Below, piece by piece: positions 9,100-19,519 of a DNA stretch of 34,008 nt. Every line of letters begins with the position of its first letter. Position 1 is the first letter of the stretch. Source of the stretch: Ectothiorhodospiraceae bacterium (GTDB taxonomy: Bacteria > Bacteroidota > Ignavibacteria > SZUA-365 > GCA-2699105); NCBI GenBank assembly GCA_002699105.1, contig PABJ01000118.1, forward strand, positions 1 through 34,008. The letters run 5' to 3'. The notes beneath the pieces are model-generated. The model ran no database searches and was not told the origin of the DNA. It was given only the letters and a program-made list of their open reading frames with translations. A program made the position numbers and the translations under genes.

Positions 9100-9816
9100 A
9101 TGCGCTCGGTCGCTTGCATCCTGTTCATGAGTCTCTTCTTGCCGGGCCTAACAGCGGCACAAGAGACAGACCGCTATGAGCCCACGACGTTCGGCGGCAG
9201 ACTCCTGCTCTTTTCCAAAGGAGAAATGTCCGATGAAACCGGCTTTTCCTTCCGGGGGCAGGGACACGGCCTGACGGAAGGCGAATTCGGCTGGCAGGCA
9301 ATATTCACTTACGACATTGTAGAGGCCAGCGGGGGGCTTGTGCGTATCCACGACGGACACCTCAGGTGGCATGCGGGTTTGCGGGTTGCACTATCGAACC
9401 GCAAGAACCACCAGATCTCAATCGGCTTGTACCATTCTTCGTTCTCATATCTCGGCAGACACGATAGAGAATACACACGAAACGTGACCGAATTTCTGGC
9501 GCATACAACCATACGCATAGGACACGGCGCTGTGACCGGAGATCTCGGTTTCGTTGGGACAACATTCGATGAATCAGAGAATCGCCTGCATTTCGGGTTG
9601 GGTGCCTACTATCCCGCATTCACAAACAATGTATTACTTATGGCCGACGCTGTGATGTACGATACATCCTCAATAGAACTTGCCTCCCGCTATGCCGCGG
9701 GGATCCGATGGCAGGTACCGCAAGAGTTCTTCCTGGAACTAGCCTATATACTGCAGGACGCATCGGCCCACACTGAACATGAGAGTCTTCTCGTTGGGAT
9801 AGGATTGAATATCTAG
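9100..9816 (+). CDS. Hypothetical secreted protein, probable outer-membrane beta-barrel
   Basis: Signal peptide ending TAAQ, alternating beta-strand-like pattern (e.g. LRVALSNRKNHQISIGLYHSSFSYLG). Confidence 0.5.
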   Translation: MRSVACILFMSLFLPGLTAAQETDRYEPTTFGGRLLLFSKGEMSDETGFSFRGQGHGLTEGEFGWQAIFTYDIVEASGGLVRIHDGHLRWHAGLRVALSNRKNHQISIGLYHSSFSYLGRHDREYTRNVTEFLAHTTIRIGHGAVTGDLGFVGTTFDESENRLHFGLGAYYPAFTNNVLLMADAVMYDTSSIELASRYAAGIRWQVPQEFFLELAYILQDASAHTEHESLLVGIGLNI

Positions 9817-9919
9817 CATTTCCCCATTCCCCGCGAACTCCGTACCTTTTCGGGATGACACCTTTTTGGGTGTCCGTCCGTCAAAACGGTTTTCATCCAT
9901 AGTTACACTCTGAGTTCGT

Positions 9920-12900
9920 ATGAAGACTCTTCGCTATACCCTTCTTCTGATTGTTCTGTTCGCATCCGTAGCGCCTGCGCAGGAGGAAGCGCGGCTCCTC
10001 CGCTTCCCAACGATCCACGGCAGTTCCATTGTGTTCACGTACGCCGGAGACCTGTATACGGTGCCCGCGGTTGGCGGTATTGCCCGGCGGCTGACGAGCG
10101 ATATCGGCTACGAGATGTTCGCGCATTTTTCGCCCGATGGACTGCAAATCGCCTTCACCGGCCAGTACGACGGGAACACCGAGGTGTACGTCATGCCCGC
10201 ACTGGGCGGCGTGCCGAAGCGCATCACTATCACGCCCACGCTCTCCCGCGACGACGTCGCAGACCGCATGGGGCCGAACAACATCGTCCTTGGCTGGCGC
10301 GATAACGAAACAGTCGTCTTCCGCTCCCGGATGAAGGAGTGGAACAGCTTCAAGGGACACCTCTATCTCGCACCCATAAGCGGGGCGGTGCACGAACAAA
10401 TTCCACTGCCACGCGGCGGTTGGTGTTCCTATTCCCCCGACGGCAAAAAGCTCGCATATAACAGGGTTTTCCGCGAATTCCGCACCTGGAAGCGCTACCG
10501 CGGCGGCCAGGCCGACGATATCTGGATCTACGATTTCGATGCAAAAACCACTGAACGCATCACCGACGATCCGGCGCAGGACATCTTCCCCATGTGGACC
10601 GGCAACACCATCTATTTTATCTCCGACCGGGGTCCGCAGAAGCGGTTTAATCTGTACTCTTACGATCTCGGCACGAAGCAGCTCACGCGGCACACGAATT
10701 TCGACGAATTCGATATCAAGTTTCCGACGCTCGGGGATAATGCCATCGTGTTCGAAAACGGCGGGTACATCTACCGCTTCGATCTCGGCAGCAAGCAGGC
10801 CGAGAAAGTCCCCATACAGATCCTCGAGGACTTCGATTCAGGCCGCGGCGGACTTACCAGCGTCAAGGACAACGTCACGAATTACGAAATCTCGCCCGAC
10901 GGGAAACGGGCGCTCTTCGGGGCGCGTGGGGATGTGTTTACCGTTCCCGCCGAGCACGGCAATACGCGCAACATCACCAATACACCCGGCATCCACGAGC
11001 GAAACTCCAAGTGGTCGCCCGACGGGAAGTGGATTTCCTACATCTCCGACGAGCAAGGCGATGACGATCTGTACGTCTCAACCGAGGACGGCAGCGAAGT
11101 GCGCCAGCTCACCAAGCACGCGCCTGCCTACCGCTATCAGCCGTACTGGTCCCCCGACAGCAAGAAGCTCTTGTGGTCCGACCGCGAGCAAAAGCTCTAC
11201 TACATTGATGTCGAAAGCAAGCAGATCACCCTTGTGGACAGCTCGATCTGGGAGATCACGCAGTACACCTGGTCGCCGGATAGCAAGTGGATCGCATACG
11301 GCAAGCAGAATCCTGAAACGATGTCCACAGTCAACCTGTATTCACTGGAAAACGGTGAAATTATCGACGTCACCGAGGGGTGGTTCAATTCCGGCGCCCC
11401 GGCATTCTCGGACGATGGAAAATATCTGTTCTTCGTTTCTGCAAGAACGTTCAATCCCTCGCTAAGCTGGACCGAACTCAATCATATCTACCGCGATATG
11501 ACCAAGATCTATTACGTCACGCTGGCGAAGGATACCAAGTCCCTTTTCGAACCCCGTAGCGATGAGGTGATGATCGATGACTCGAGCTCCGAAGATGAAG
11601 AAGGTGATAAGGACGAAAAGAAAAAGAAAGATGATGGTGTAGCGGTAACTGTCGATGCCGACGGAATCGCGTCGCGTATCGGGGTGCTGCCGGTGAAGCC
11701 CGGTGCGTACCGCAGCCTGACCTCTGTCGGTAACACATTGTACTATGTACGCTCAGCTACGGGTGACGGCGTGCAGCTTTGCATGTACGATTTCGATGAG
11801 CGTGAAGAAAAAGAACTCGGCAAATTCGGCGGGTACGAGATTTCCGCCGATAAGAAGAAGATGATCATCGGCGCTCCGGGCGGGAAATATTCCATCGTCA
11901 GCCTGCCGAAATCCGAGATCAAGGGCGAAAAGCCGCTCGACCTATCCGGCATGAAGGTCCGGCTGGACCGCCATGCGGAATGGGAACAGATCTTCAACGA
12001 ATGCTGGCGGCAGATGCGCGACTTCTTCTACGATCCCGGCATGCACGGCTTCGACTGGGAGGCGATGCGCCGCAGATACGAACCCCTCGTCAAACATGTG
12101 AATCACCGCAAGGATCTCACCTATATCATCGGCGAGATGATAGGCGAACTGAACGTAGGTCATGCATACGTCGGCGGCGGGGATGAGCCGAAGGTAGAGC
12201 GTGTGAAGCTCGGCCTCCTCGGCGCGGAAATCACCCGCGATGCCTCAGGATATTACCGGGTTGAACGCATTCTCGACGGGCAAAATTGGTACAAGGAAAT
12301 CCGCTCTCCGCTCACGGAGATCGGCGTCGATGCGAAAGAAGGAGACTACATCATCGCAGTGAACGGCGAGCCCACCAACGAGATGCCGAACATCTTTGCT
12401 GCGCTTATCGATAAAGCGGACGAGCAGGTTGAACTCACGCTCAGCGCTTCGCCTTCGAACAGTGATACGCGCACGACAACCGTCCTCCCGATCGACGATG
12501 AACACGGTCTGTATTATTTCAACTGGGTGCAGGAGAATATCCGCAAGGTGAACGAGGCCACCAATGGCCGGGCGGGCTACATCCACATTCCGGATATGAG
12601 CCTGGACGGGATGAACGAGTTCATGAAGTACTTCTATCCGCAGATGCGCAAGGATGCGCTCATCATCGATGTGCGCGGCAACGGCGGCGGATTTGCATCG
12701 CCGATGATTATCGAGCGCCTGCGCCGCGTCAACGCGATGGTCGGCTTTGCACGAAACAGCATCGGGCGGCCGGACCCGACGGCCACGCATATCGGTCCGA
12801 AGGTCTGCCTGCTGGATGAGTTCTCCGCTTCCGACGGCGACATCTTCCCGCACCGCTTCCGCTTTCATGGACTCGGCAAGCTTATCGGCAAGCGTTCCTG

Positions 12901-13174
12901 GGGCGGCATCGTGGGTATCCGCGGTTCGCTGCCGCTGCTGGACGGAGGCTTCCTGAACAGGCCGGAATTCGCGCACTACGATGCAAAGGGCACCGACTGG
13001 TTCATCGAAGGCCACGGCGTCGATCCTGATATCGTGGTGGATAACGATCCGGCGAAGGAATGGCAGGGCATCGACGAGCAGCTTACCCGCGCTATCGAGG
13101 AGATAAAGAAGGAACTCGAAACAGCCGAAACCGACGTTCCCCCGCCGCCGCCCTTCCCGAACAAGGCACCGTAG
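9920..13174 (+). CDS. Tricorn protease homolog, S41 family peptidase with beta-propeller, PDZ and S41 domains
   Basis: 1084 aa; repeated SPDGKxIxY-type propeller blades; PDZ-like section; GYIHIPDMSLDGMNEF ... DVRGNGGGFASPMIIERL ... FSASDGDIFPHRFR catalytic Ser region. Confidence 0.93.
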   Translation: MKTLRYTLLLIVLFASVAPAQEEARLLRFPTIHGSSIVFTYAGDLYTVPAVGGIARRLTSDIGYEMFAHFSPDGLQIAFTGQYDGNTEVYVMPALGGVPKRITITPTLSRDDVADRMGPNNIVLGWRDNETVVFRSRMKEWNSFKGHLYLAPISGAVHEQIPLPRGGWCSYSPDGKKLAYNRVFREFRTWKRYRGGQADDIWIYDFDAKTTERITDDPAQDIFPMWTGNTIYFISDRGPQKRFNLYSYDLGTKQLTRHTNFDEFDIKFPTLGDNAIVFENGGYIYRFDLGSKQAEKVPIQILEDFDSGRGGLTSVKDNVTNYEISPDGKRALFGARGDVFTVPAEHGNTRNITNTPGIHERNSKWSPDGKWISYISDEQGDDDLYVSTEDGSEVRQLTKHAPAYRYQPYWSPDSKKLLWSDREQKLYYIDVESKQITLVDSSIWEITQYTWSPDSKWIAYGKQNPETMSTVNLYSLENGEIIDVTEGWFNSGAPAFSDDGKYLFFVSARTFNPSLSWTELNHIYRDMTKIYYVTLAKDTKSLFEPRSDEVMIDDSSSEDEEGDKDEKKKKDDGVAVTVDADGIASRIGVLPVKPGAYRSLTSVGNTLYYVRSATGDGVQLCMYDFDEREEKELGKFGGYEISADKKKMIIGAPGGKYSIVSLPKSEIKGEKPLDLSGMKVRLDRHAEWEQIFNECWRQMRDFFYDPGMHGFDWEAMRRRYEPLVKHVNHRKDLTYIIGEMIGELNVGHAYVGGGDEPKVERVKLGLLGAEITRDASGYYRVERILDGQNWYKEIRSPLTEIGVDAKEGDYIIAVNGEPTNEMPNIFAALIDKADEQVELTLSASPSNSDTRTTTVLPIDDEHGLYYFNWVQENIRKVNEATNGRAGYIHIPDMSLDGMNEFMKYFYPQMRKDALIIDVRGNGGGFASPMIIERLRRVNAMVGFARNSIGRPDPTATHIGPKVCLLDEFSASDGDIFPHRFRFHGLGKLIGKRSWGGIVGIRGSLPLLDGGFLNRPEFAHYDAKGTDWFIEGHGVDPDIVVDNDPAKEWQGIDEQLTRAIEEIKKELETAETDVPPPPPFPNKAP

Positions 13175-13198
13175 AAGATACAACCTCGTAGATACACG

Positions 13199-13224
13199 AA
13201 CGGCGGATCGCAAGATCCGCCGTT
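13199..13224 (+). terminator. Intrinsic terminator with GNRA-type loop, downstream of the tricorn homolog
   Basis: AACGGCGGATC-GCAA-GATCCGCCGTT followed by TTCAATTT. Confidence 0.75.
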
Positions 13225-13252
13225 TTCAATTTATCTCTGTACGTGAAATCAG

Positions 13253-13286
13253 GGCAAACCCCCTACGGTTATCTCAGGGATTTGCC
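13253..13286 (-). terminator. Hairpin downstream of asnS, possible terminator
   Basis: GGCAAA.CCCC ... GGGA.TTTGCC inverted repeat; no strong T-tract on the minus strand. Confidence 0.3.
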
Positions 13287-13303
13287 TGCGGCACCGCTTC
13301 CCC

Positions 13304-14806
13304 CTACGGCGTATTCCGGTAGATCATCCTGGGGAAGGGGATGGTCTCACGGATGTGCTTGAGACCGCAGATCCAGGCAACCGTACGCTCAATGCCGAGG
13401 CCGAAGCCGGAATGCGGCACGCTGCCGTAGCGGCGCAAATCGAGGAACCACTCGAACACCTCCTGCGGGAGGCCGTGCTCCTTGATGCGCTCGAGCAGGT
13501 AGTCGATGTTATCCTCGCGCTGGCTCCCGCCGATGACCTCGCCGTAACCCTCGGGCGCAAGCATATCCATGGCAAGCGCGCGCTCCTCGTTCTCCGGATC
13601 GCGCTTCATATAGAATGCCTTAACCGCTGTCGGGTACCGATGAACGATGATAGGCTTTTCGAAATGCCAGGTAAGCGCCGTCTCGTCGCTGCCGCCGAAA
13701 TCGTTACCCCGCTCGAAGTTTAGGGCGCTCTCCCGCCACTGCGGCAGATTGCCGAGTTCCTCTTCGATCTCCGCCACGCGGCTGTTAATCTCAATCTCGC
13801 GGGCGTCCATACGGCGCTTCACATGTTCCTTGCTCTGGTTGTATTTCGCCTTGTTTTCTTCTAACTCGGCCAGCAAGGCATCCTTCTCCTCGGAGATCGA
13901 CTTCTCGCGCTCTTCGAAAAGCTGCTTCGTCTTATCGCTATGGAGAAGGTCAACAGCCTCGTCGTATGATACGCGCGGGAAGGGCGCCTTCACGTTTTGC
14001 AGCACGGTGGTATCGCGCTCCAAATATTCCAGTTCGATCTTGCGCTCTTCAAGGACGGTCTGCACGATGTATTCCATCATGTCCTCGGCGAGCTTCATAT
14101 CGTCGTTGAGGTCGAACCACGCCATCTCCGGCTCTACCATCCAGAACTCGGTCAAGTGGCGGCGGGTTTTGCTTTTCTCCGCGCGGAAGGTCGGCCCGAA
14201 CACGTAGATCTTTCCGAATGCCATCGCGCCTGCCTCGCCGTACAGCTGGCCGGACTGCGTGAGATAGGCTTTCCCGAGATCGAAATACTCGGTCTCGAAA
14301 AGTGTTGAAGTTCCTTCCACAGCATTCGGTGTCAGGATAGGCGAATCGAAGAGCGTAAAGCCGTTGTTATCGAAGAAATTTCGGATCGCTTTGATGATGC
14401 TGTGCCGAATGCGCAGAATCGCCCACTGGCGTTTGGAACGCACCCACAGATGGCGGCGGTCGGCGAGGAATTCCACCCCGTGCTCCTTCGGTGTGATGGG
14501 GTATTCATGCGCGAGGGAGACGAGTTCAATCTCCTTGACATCCATTTCGTACCCGCCGGGCGCGCGGTCTTCCTTGCGCACTGTGCCGGTAACGGTGAAG
14601 GAGCTTTCCTGGGTCAGCGATTTGGCGGTCTCGAACGCCTCCTCTCCCACATCGGCGAGGGAAGCAACGCACTGGCAGAGACCGGTGCCGTCGCGAAGGA
14701 TGAGGAACATCAGCTTGCCGCTGGAACGGCTGTTATAGAGCCAGCCTTTGAGAGTGACGGATTCACCTACGTGCTGCGATAATTGTTCAATGTAAACGTC
14801 GACCAT
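13304..14806 (-). CDS. asnS: Asparagine--tRNA ligase
   Basis: Class II aaRS: OB-fold N-terminus, [78 protein letters not shown], and motif 3 [14 protein letters not shown]. Confidence 0.95.
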   Translation of the reverse strand: MVDVYIEQLSQHVGESVTLKGWLYNSRSSGKLMFLILRDGTGLCQCVASLADVGEEAFETAKSLTQESSFTVTGTVRKEDRAPGGYEMDVKEIELVSLAHEYPITPKEHGVEFLADRRHLWVRSKRQWAILRIRHSIIKAIRNFFDNNGFTLFDSPILTPNAVEGTSTLFETEYFDLGKAYLTQSGQLYGEAGAMAFGKIYVFGPTFRAEKSKTRRHLTEFWMVEPEMAWFDLNDDMKLAEDMMEYIVQTVLEERKIELEYLERDTTVLQNVKAPFPRVSYDEAVDLLHSDKTKQLFEEREKSISEEKDALLAELEENKAKYNQSKEHVKRRMDAREIEINSRVAEIEEELGNLPQWRESALNFERGNDFGGSDETALTWHFEKPIIVHRYPTAVKAFYMKRDPENEERALAMDMLAPEGYGEVIGGSQREDNIDYLLERIKEHGLPQEVFEWFLDLRRYGSVPHSGFGLGIERTVAWICGLKHIRETIPFPRMIYRNTP

Positions 14807-14853
14807 GAGTGCGATGGAATTTCAATGGAACATGAAAGTACAAAGATAGAAAA

Positions 14854-14872
14854 ATCCCGCTTCTTGCGGGAT
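14854..14872 (-). terminator. Intrinsic terminator after the Ppx/GppA gene
   Basis: ATCCCGC-ttctt-GCGGGAT; minus-strand readout followed by TTTTCTATC. Confidence 0.7.
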
Positions 14873-16455
14873 CATGCGACGGCCTCGGATTCAAGCAGAA
14901 CCGAGTAGTGGAACCGCACATCCTTTCCGAACACTTCTTCGAATAGGCCCTTCCGCCGTTCCGCGCCCCAGATTTCAAGCGTCGGTTCCCCGCTGTCCGC
15001 TGTTCGTAAAATCATATCTACCGCATCGCGCCCAATCTCGCATTCAATGCTCTTCACCGTGTGCGAGTGCTTCCGATCCAACCCGTCTGCGATACGTAGT
15101 ATTGCAGAAAGCTTGCGTACAATCTCCTGATCCTTTTTCGTCAGCGAGTTGTAGGCGTCGTGCTTCTGCTTGGGATGGCTTTTACGGTGGTAGCGGGCCA
15201 CGTTCGCAATAATTTCGATTTCACGGTCGGTAAACCCGAGGAGTTCGGAATTACGAATAATGTAGTATGAATGCTTATGGTGCTGGGAGTGCGATATATG
15301 GTAGCCGATATCGTGCAGCACCGATGCAGCCTGAAGATATTCCAATTCCGCGCGTTCCAAGCCGTGTAGAACCCTGGTTTGCTCGAAGAGCTGCATAGCG
15401 AGCTTGGTCACGCTTTCGGCGTGTTCGGATTCGAAGCGGCAGTTCTCCGCCAGATGATACACGCTCGTCTTTCTGACGTCCGATAGATGCTGCTCCTGCT
15501 TAACGCTGCTGCCGGCAAGCTTGCGGTACGTATCGAGGATGATGCCTTCCCGGAGCGCGTACTTGGAGGTTGCGATACTATCAATGCCGAGTCTATCCAT
15601 GGTCTCCATGAGAATAATGGCGCCGGCAACGATAATATCCGCCCTTGCAGGATCGAGTCCCGGGATTTTCTTGCGCCCGTCCACAGTGGGTTCGTTGAGA
15701 ATAGCTTTGAAAACCGGTCGCAATTCCTCACGCGTGACGACGACGCTTCCTTCGTCTACAGCTGAATCCCTCCCCTTCATCGTGCATGCAACAGCTGCGA
15801 GATTCAAAATTGTGCCCGAGGAACCGACGGCAATATCGTACCGCTCACCTTCCATCTTCCGCTCAATCGGATTCAACGCACCGATGACCCATTGACGGCA
15901 TGCTTCTATCTCGCTTTGCTTTGTCTCGTCGGATTGGAAGAAACGCCTGGTCAATCGCACGGCACCCAGCTTCAGACTGTTCGCATAGTGGATGTGCTCT
16001 TCCTCGCCTAAAAGGAACTCCGTGCTTCCGCCGCCGATATCAATGACAAGCGCGCGCTTATCATAAATTTGCAACGCCTGGAGCGCGCCGAGGTAAATGA
16101 GACGCGCTTCTTCATACCCGCTCACGACTTCAATCTCGATTCCGGTGTTCTGCCGGACAAGCTCCAAAAAGGCTTCTTTATTCAGGGCTTCGCGTGTGGC
16201 ACTCGTAGCAACGGCACGGATAGGCGCTTCGAAGCTATCCGCGATGAGCTTGAACCGCTTCAACGTTTCGAGTGCGCGTATCATCGCCTCCGGGCTAATA
16301 TGCTTCATGTCCGTCATGCCCTCGCCCAGCCGCACGACTTCTTTCTCCTTCCCGAGGATCGTGAATTTGCCGTTTTCCTTAGCATCAACGACGATGAGAT
16401 GAAAACTGTTGGTCCCTACGTCTATAGCTGCGAGGCGGTATAGTTTCTCGTCCAT
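14872..16455 (-). CDS. Ppx/GppA family exopolyphosphatase/guanosine pentaphosphatase with C-terminal HD-like domain
   Basis: AAIDVGTNSFHLIVVD, VIDIGGGSTEFLLG, AVGSSGTILNLA; C-terminal LHDIGYHISHSQHHKHSYYII. Start trimmed to MDEKLYRLAAIDVG at 16455. Confidence 0.92.
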   Translation of the reverse strand: MDEKLYRLAAIDVGTNSFHLIVVDAKENGKFTILGKEKEVVRLGEGMTDMKHISPEAMIRALETLKRFKLIADSFEAPIRAVATSATREALNKEAFLELVRQNTGIEIEVVSGYEEARLIYLGALQALQIYDKRALVIDIGGGSTEFLLGEEEHIHYANSLKLGAVRLTRRFFQSDETKQSEIEACRQWVIGALNPIERKMEGERYDIAVGSSGTILNLAAVACTMKGRDSAVDEGSVVVTREELRPVFKAILNEPTVDGRKKIPGLDPARADIIVAGAIILMETMDRLGIDSIATSKYALREGIILDTYRKLAGSSVKQEQHLSDVRKTSVYHLAENCRFESEHAESVTKLAMQLFEQTRVLHGLERAELEYLQAASVLHDIGYHISHSQHHKHSYYIIRNSELLGFTDREIEIIANVARYHRKSHPKQKHDAYNSLTKKDQEIVRKLSAILRIADGLDRKHSHTVKSIECEIGRDAVDMILRTADSGEPTLEIWGAERRKGLFEEVFGKDVRFHYSVLLESEAVA

Positions 16456-16503
16456 GGTGTATTCGGTATTCGGCGAACTCAATCTAGAATAATATACAGT
16501 GGT

Positions 16504-17700
16504 TCAGTTGGAATTCGAACCGGCAGTACCGGCGGGGTGCGAAATGTCTTCCGTTCTGTTCACGTTCCGGAGTTCACGCTCGGCGAGCTCCATAACGTTC
16601 TCCCAAACTCGATCAACCGTGATAGTCTGCACATCGTCGTTCCGGCCCAGGATAAATCGGTGTTTACTGCCGGGCGGTGCCCACTCGAGCGGCGGCGTCG
16701 GGCCGAAGAGCGATAAGGTGGTCGTACCCACAGCAGCAGCAACATGCATGATCCCTGTATCGTTGGTAACGAAGAGATCGCATGCAGCAATGATGCTGGC
16801 AACCTCGCGTATGGGAAGATTCAATGCGATGAGCGCGTCGTTATCCAGGTGCGCCTTCATCTGAGCGAGCGGCTCCGTGTCATTCGGACCTGCCGAAATC
16901 ACGAGGTGAGCGCCGTAGATTTCGGCACATCGGTTCGCAATTTCGGCAAAATTCAGGGCATCCCAACGATTCGGAATCTTCGCAGCTCCGGGATGGAATC
17001 CGATGACAATCGGTGCGTTCCCTTTCCGATCGTTCACCAGATCTCTTCCATGCCGTAACTCCTCATCTGCAAGGCCGATCGCAGGCTGCAACCGCACCTT
17101 TTCCAGCACCAGTATTGATGCAATATCGAGGTTGCGCTGCGCCTGGTGCGTCCAAGGTTCATCGCGCCAGTCCAGATGCTCGCGGTGGTTGTAGAGAAAG
17201 CCGGTCACGTTCTTCTTTCCGTTCAATGAACCCGGCCCGATCCTCCGCTTGCACCGTGTTAGAAAGGCAAGCACATCGCTAGTCACCGACATGGACACCG
17301 TCGAAGGTACAAGCACCAAGTCGAATCCCCGGTCGCGCAGATCGCGTCCGAATGACAGGACAGCTACGGGGGAATCAAAGAACTTAAACTTATCGTACAC
17401 GATGACCTCATCGAGAAACGGCGAGCCCCGAAGGATCTCAGCATTCAATGGTCGAGCGAGGAGGGATATCTTTGCTTTGGGGTAAGTTTTCCTGAGCGCG
17501 TGGAGCAAGGGCACGACGCACAGCATGTCTCCAAGCTGATTATGCTGGCGTATGACGAGGATATTTTGAACCGAATCCCGCTCTACGAAGCGCAGTTTCC
17601 TGGGATAGACAAAAAGCCGGAAGAACCCAAAGAGCAGCCATTTCGCTGCTCGCTCTATCCTGTGTCCAGTACGTACCTTTTTCCTCGGGGAGGGATTCAC
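16504..17700 (-). CDS. Glycosyltransferase family 9 (heptosyltransferase-like)
   Basis: NILVIRQHNQLGDMLCVVPLLHALRKTYP ... IGFHPGAAKIPNRW ... DLFVTNDTGIMHVAAAVGTTTLSLFGPTPP. Confidence 0.9.
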   Translation of the reverse strand: MNPSPRKKVRTGHRIERAAKWLLFGFFRLFVYPRKLRFVERDSVQNILVIRQHNQLGDMLCVVPLLHALRKTYPKAKISLLARPLNAEILRGSPFLDEVIVYDKFKFFDSPVAVLSFGRDLRDRGFDLVLVPSTVSMSVTSDVLAFLTRCKRRIGPGSLNGKKNVTGFLYNHREHLDWRDEPWTHQAQRNLDIASILVLEKVRLQPAIGLADEELRHGRDLVNDRKGNAPIVIGFHPGAAKIPNRWDALNFAEIANRCAEIYGAHLVISAGPNDTEPLAQMKAHLDNDALIALNLPIREVASIIAACDLFVTNDTGIMHVAAAVGTTTLSLFGPTPPLEWAPPGSKHRFILGRNDDVQTITVDRVWENVMELAERELRNVNRTEDISHPAGTAGSNSN

Positions 17701-17709
17701 GGCGGGGGT

Positions 17710-17892
17710 TTAGTCCAACTCTTTGAATTCAGCGTCGATAGCGTTCTTATCGCGTTTTTCTTCTTCACGACGGCTGTTTTGCGCTGCACGGTTCCTGAAT
17801 ATCGATCCGCCTGCACCGAAAAGCCGCTGCACGAATCGGTAGACGATAAACGCAAGTACACCCATTATTACCAGTCGAATCAAGCCTGTCAT
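17710..17892 (-). CDS. Small single-TM protein, DUF4834-like
   Basis: 60 aa; TM helix then IFRNRAAQNSRREEEKRDKNAIDAEFKELD; sits tightly between GT9 and deoxynucleoside kinase genes. Confidence 0.6.
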   Translation of the reverse strand: MTGLIRLVIMGVLAFIVYRFVQRLFGAGGSIFRNRAAQNSRREEEKRDKNAIDAEFKELD

Positions 17893-17898
17893 ATCGTA

Positions 17899-18552
17899 TC
17901 AAATCTTTTGTTCGGGCGTGTAATACTCCATCGCGACGCGGTTTGGTTTCAATATTTGCTGTATCAGCTCGTCGAGATGCTCTTCATTCTTAACAAAATC
18001 TATTTCCGTCGTGTTCACTATGAGCAGCGGCGCACCCTTGTACCGGAAGAAGTAATAGTTGTACGCGTCATTCACGTCCTTGATGTACTTTCGGGTGATC
18101 GGCTCTTCGAAATCGCGGCCTCGTTGTTTGATGTTCTGCCAGAGCCGGTCGGAACTCGCCTGGAGATATACGACAAGATCGGGAGCCGGAAGGGATTTCT
18201 CGATGTTGCCTACCATCATATTGTACAGCTGGAGCTCGTCGTCCTGCAGATTGAGGTTCGCGAATATCTTATCCTTTTCGAATATGTAATCCGCGATGAT
18301 GTATTCGTCGAACAGATCGTGCTGGGTTAGCTGCTGGAGCTGTTTGAAGCGCGTAAGGAGGAAAAACATCTGCGTCTGGAAGGCGAACCGTTCGGGATCT
18401 TCGTAAAATCTGGAGAGAAATACATTTTCCTCGAAACGCTCGAGTACGAGCTTTCCCCCGAGCTTTTCATGAAGCAATTTTGCCAGACTCGTTTTACCGG
18501 AGCCGATGGCGCCCTCAATGGCGATGTAACGTATTTCGTGGTCGTAACGCAT
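17899..18552 (-). CDS. Deoxynucleoside kinase family protein
   Basis: IAIEGAIGSGKTSLAKLLHEKLG P-loop, LERFEENVFLSRFYEDPERFAFQTQMFFLLTRFKQ, LVVYLQASSDRLWQNIKQRGR. Confidence 0.92.
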   Translation of the reverse strand: MRYDHEIRYIAIEGAIGSGKTSLAKLLHEKLGGKLVLERFEENVFLSRFYEDPERFAFQTQMFFLLTRFKQLQQLTQHDLFDEYIIADYIFEKDKIFANLNLQDDELQLYNMMVGNIEKSLPAPDLVVYLQASSDRLWQNIKQRGRDFEEPITRKYIKDVNDAYNYYFFRYKGAPLLIVNTTEIDFVKNEEHLDELIQQILKPNRVAMEYYTPEQKI

Positions 18553-18630
18553 TCACTTTCACGAAAGCTTGAAACATTCCCTAATGTACGGAATTCGCAT
18601 TTCTGCGCCTATTAGATGAAGGCAGGAGAC

Positions 18631-19146
18631 TCAAATATTCAGCCGATGCTCTGTGAGTTTCACTCGTCCCATATCCGGGCAAATAGCAAGGAGGTCGTTC
18701 ATGGTCTGGGCGAATTCGGGATGTTTCAGGTCCGGGGCAATCTCAACGAGCGGAACCAGAATGAACCGCCGCACGCGCATATTCTCCTGCGGGACGGTCA
18801 ACTCATCGGTGGAGATGATCTCATCGCCGTAGAAAAGAATGTCAAGGTCTATTTCGCGCGGGCCCCACTTCTTCCGCTCCTTTCGGCCAATCTGCTTTTC
18901 GATGGATTTGAGTTGGTGCAACAACTCCAAAGCCTCCAAGCTCGATTGCAGCTTCAATACGCAGTTAAGGTACTCATCCTGATCTGGTTCCCCCCAGGGC
19001 TCTGTTTCGTAAACGGATGAGGCCTTCAGCAGTTCTACCCCCTCCTGCTCACTCATTAGTTCGGTGGCTTGCTGAAGATAGTTCAGCCGGTCACCGACAT
19101 TCGACCCCATTCCGATAAAGACATCAATCTGTTTATCTTGACTCAT
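18631..19146 (-). CDS. folK: 2-amino-4-hydroxy-6-hydroxymethyldihydropteridine diphosphokinase
   Basis: VFIGMGSNVGDRLNYLQQA, SSVYETEPWG, RKKWGPREIDLDILFYGDE, RRFILVPLVEIAPD. Start set to MSQDKQIDVFIG at 19146. Confidence 0.94.
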   Translation of the reverse strand: MSQDKQIDVFIGMGSNVGDRLNYLQQATELMSEQEGVELLKASSVYETEPWGEPDQDEYLNCVLKLQSSLEALELLHQLKSIEKQIGRKERKKWGPREIDLDILFYGDEIISTDELTVPQENMRVRRFILVPLVEIAPDLKHPEFAQTMNDLLAICPDMGRVKLTEHRLNI

Positions 19147-19504
19147 AGACCTCCACCTCGACGTGATCGACCACGCCCCGGATGGGAGCGCCGGGTTTGC
19201 GTATCGCAACGCGCACGGCAGTCGCCATCTCTACGGTTTCAAGAATGCCGTCGGCGATGCGCTTGGCGATAGTTTCGATCAGGTGAAACTTCTGGCCGGT
19301 CACCATATCCTGGATGATATTATAGAGGTACTCGTAGTTCACCGTTTCGCCGAGGTTATCGTGAACAGCAGCCGCAGTGAAGTCAGTTTCCACCTCTACG
19401 TCTACGTGAAATTTCCCGCCAAGATCGCGTTCTTCTTTCTGATTGCCGTGGTATGCGTAGAAGACCGCATTATGGAGCCTGATATAATGTCGCTTTGTGC
19501 TCAT
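19133..19504 (-). CDS. folB: Dihydroneopterin aldolase
   Basis: AVFYAYHGNQKEERDLGGKFHVDVEVETD ... NYEYLYNIIQDMV ... LIETIAKRIADGIL; overlaps the folK start. Confidence 0.93.
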   Translation of the reverse strand: MSTKRHYIRLHNAVFYAYHGNQKEERDLGGKFHVDVEVETDFTAAAVHDNLGETVNYEYLYNIIQDMVTGQKFHLIETIAKRIADGILETVEMATAVRVAIRKPGAPIRGVVDHVEVEVYESR

Positions 19505-19519
19505 TGTTTGGTATCTGAG

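Noticed and set aside
9893-10693. 266-aa minus-strand ORF antisense to the tricorn homolog
   Set aside because: Same reason: overlaps entirely with a strongly supported CDS and lacks motifs.
12245-13213. 322-aa minus-strand ORF antisense to the tricorn homolog
   Set aside because: No recognisable domain; mirrors GC-rich codon usage of the well-supported S41 coding strand.
17500-18330. 276-aa plus-strand ORF
   Set aside because: Antisense across GT9, the DUF4834-like gene and the deoxynucleoside kinase, all of which have clear family motifs.
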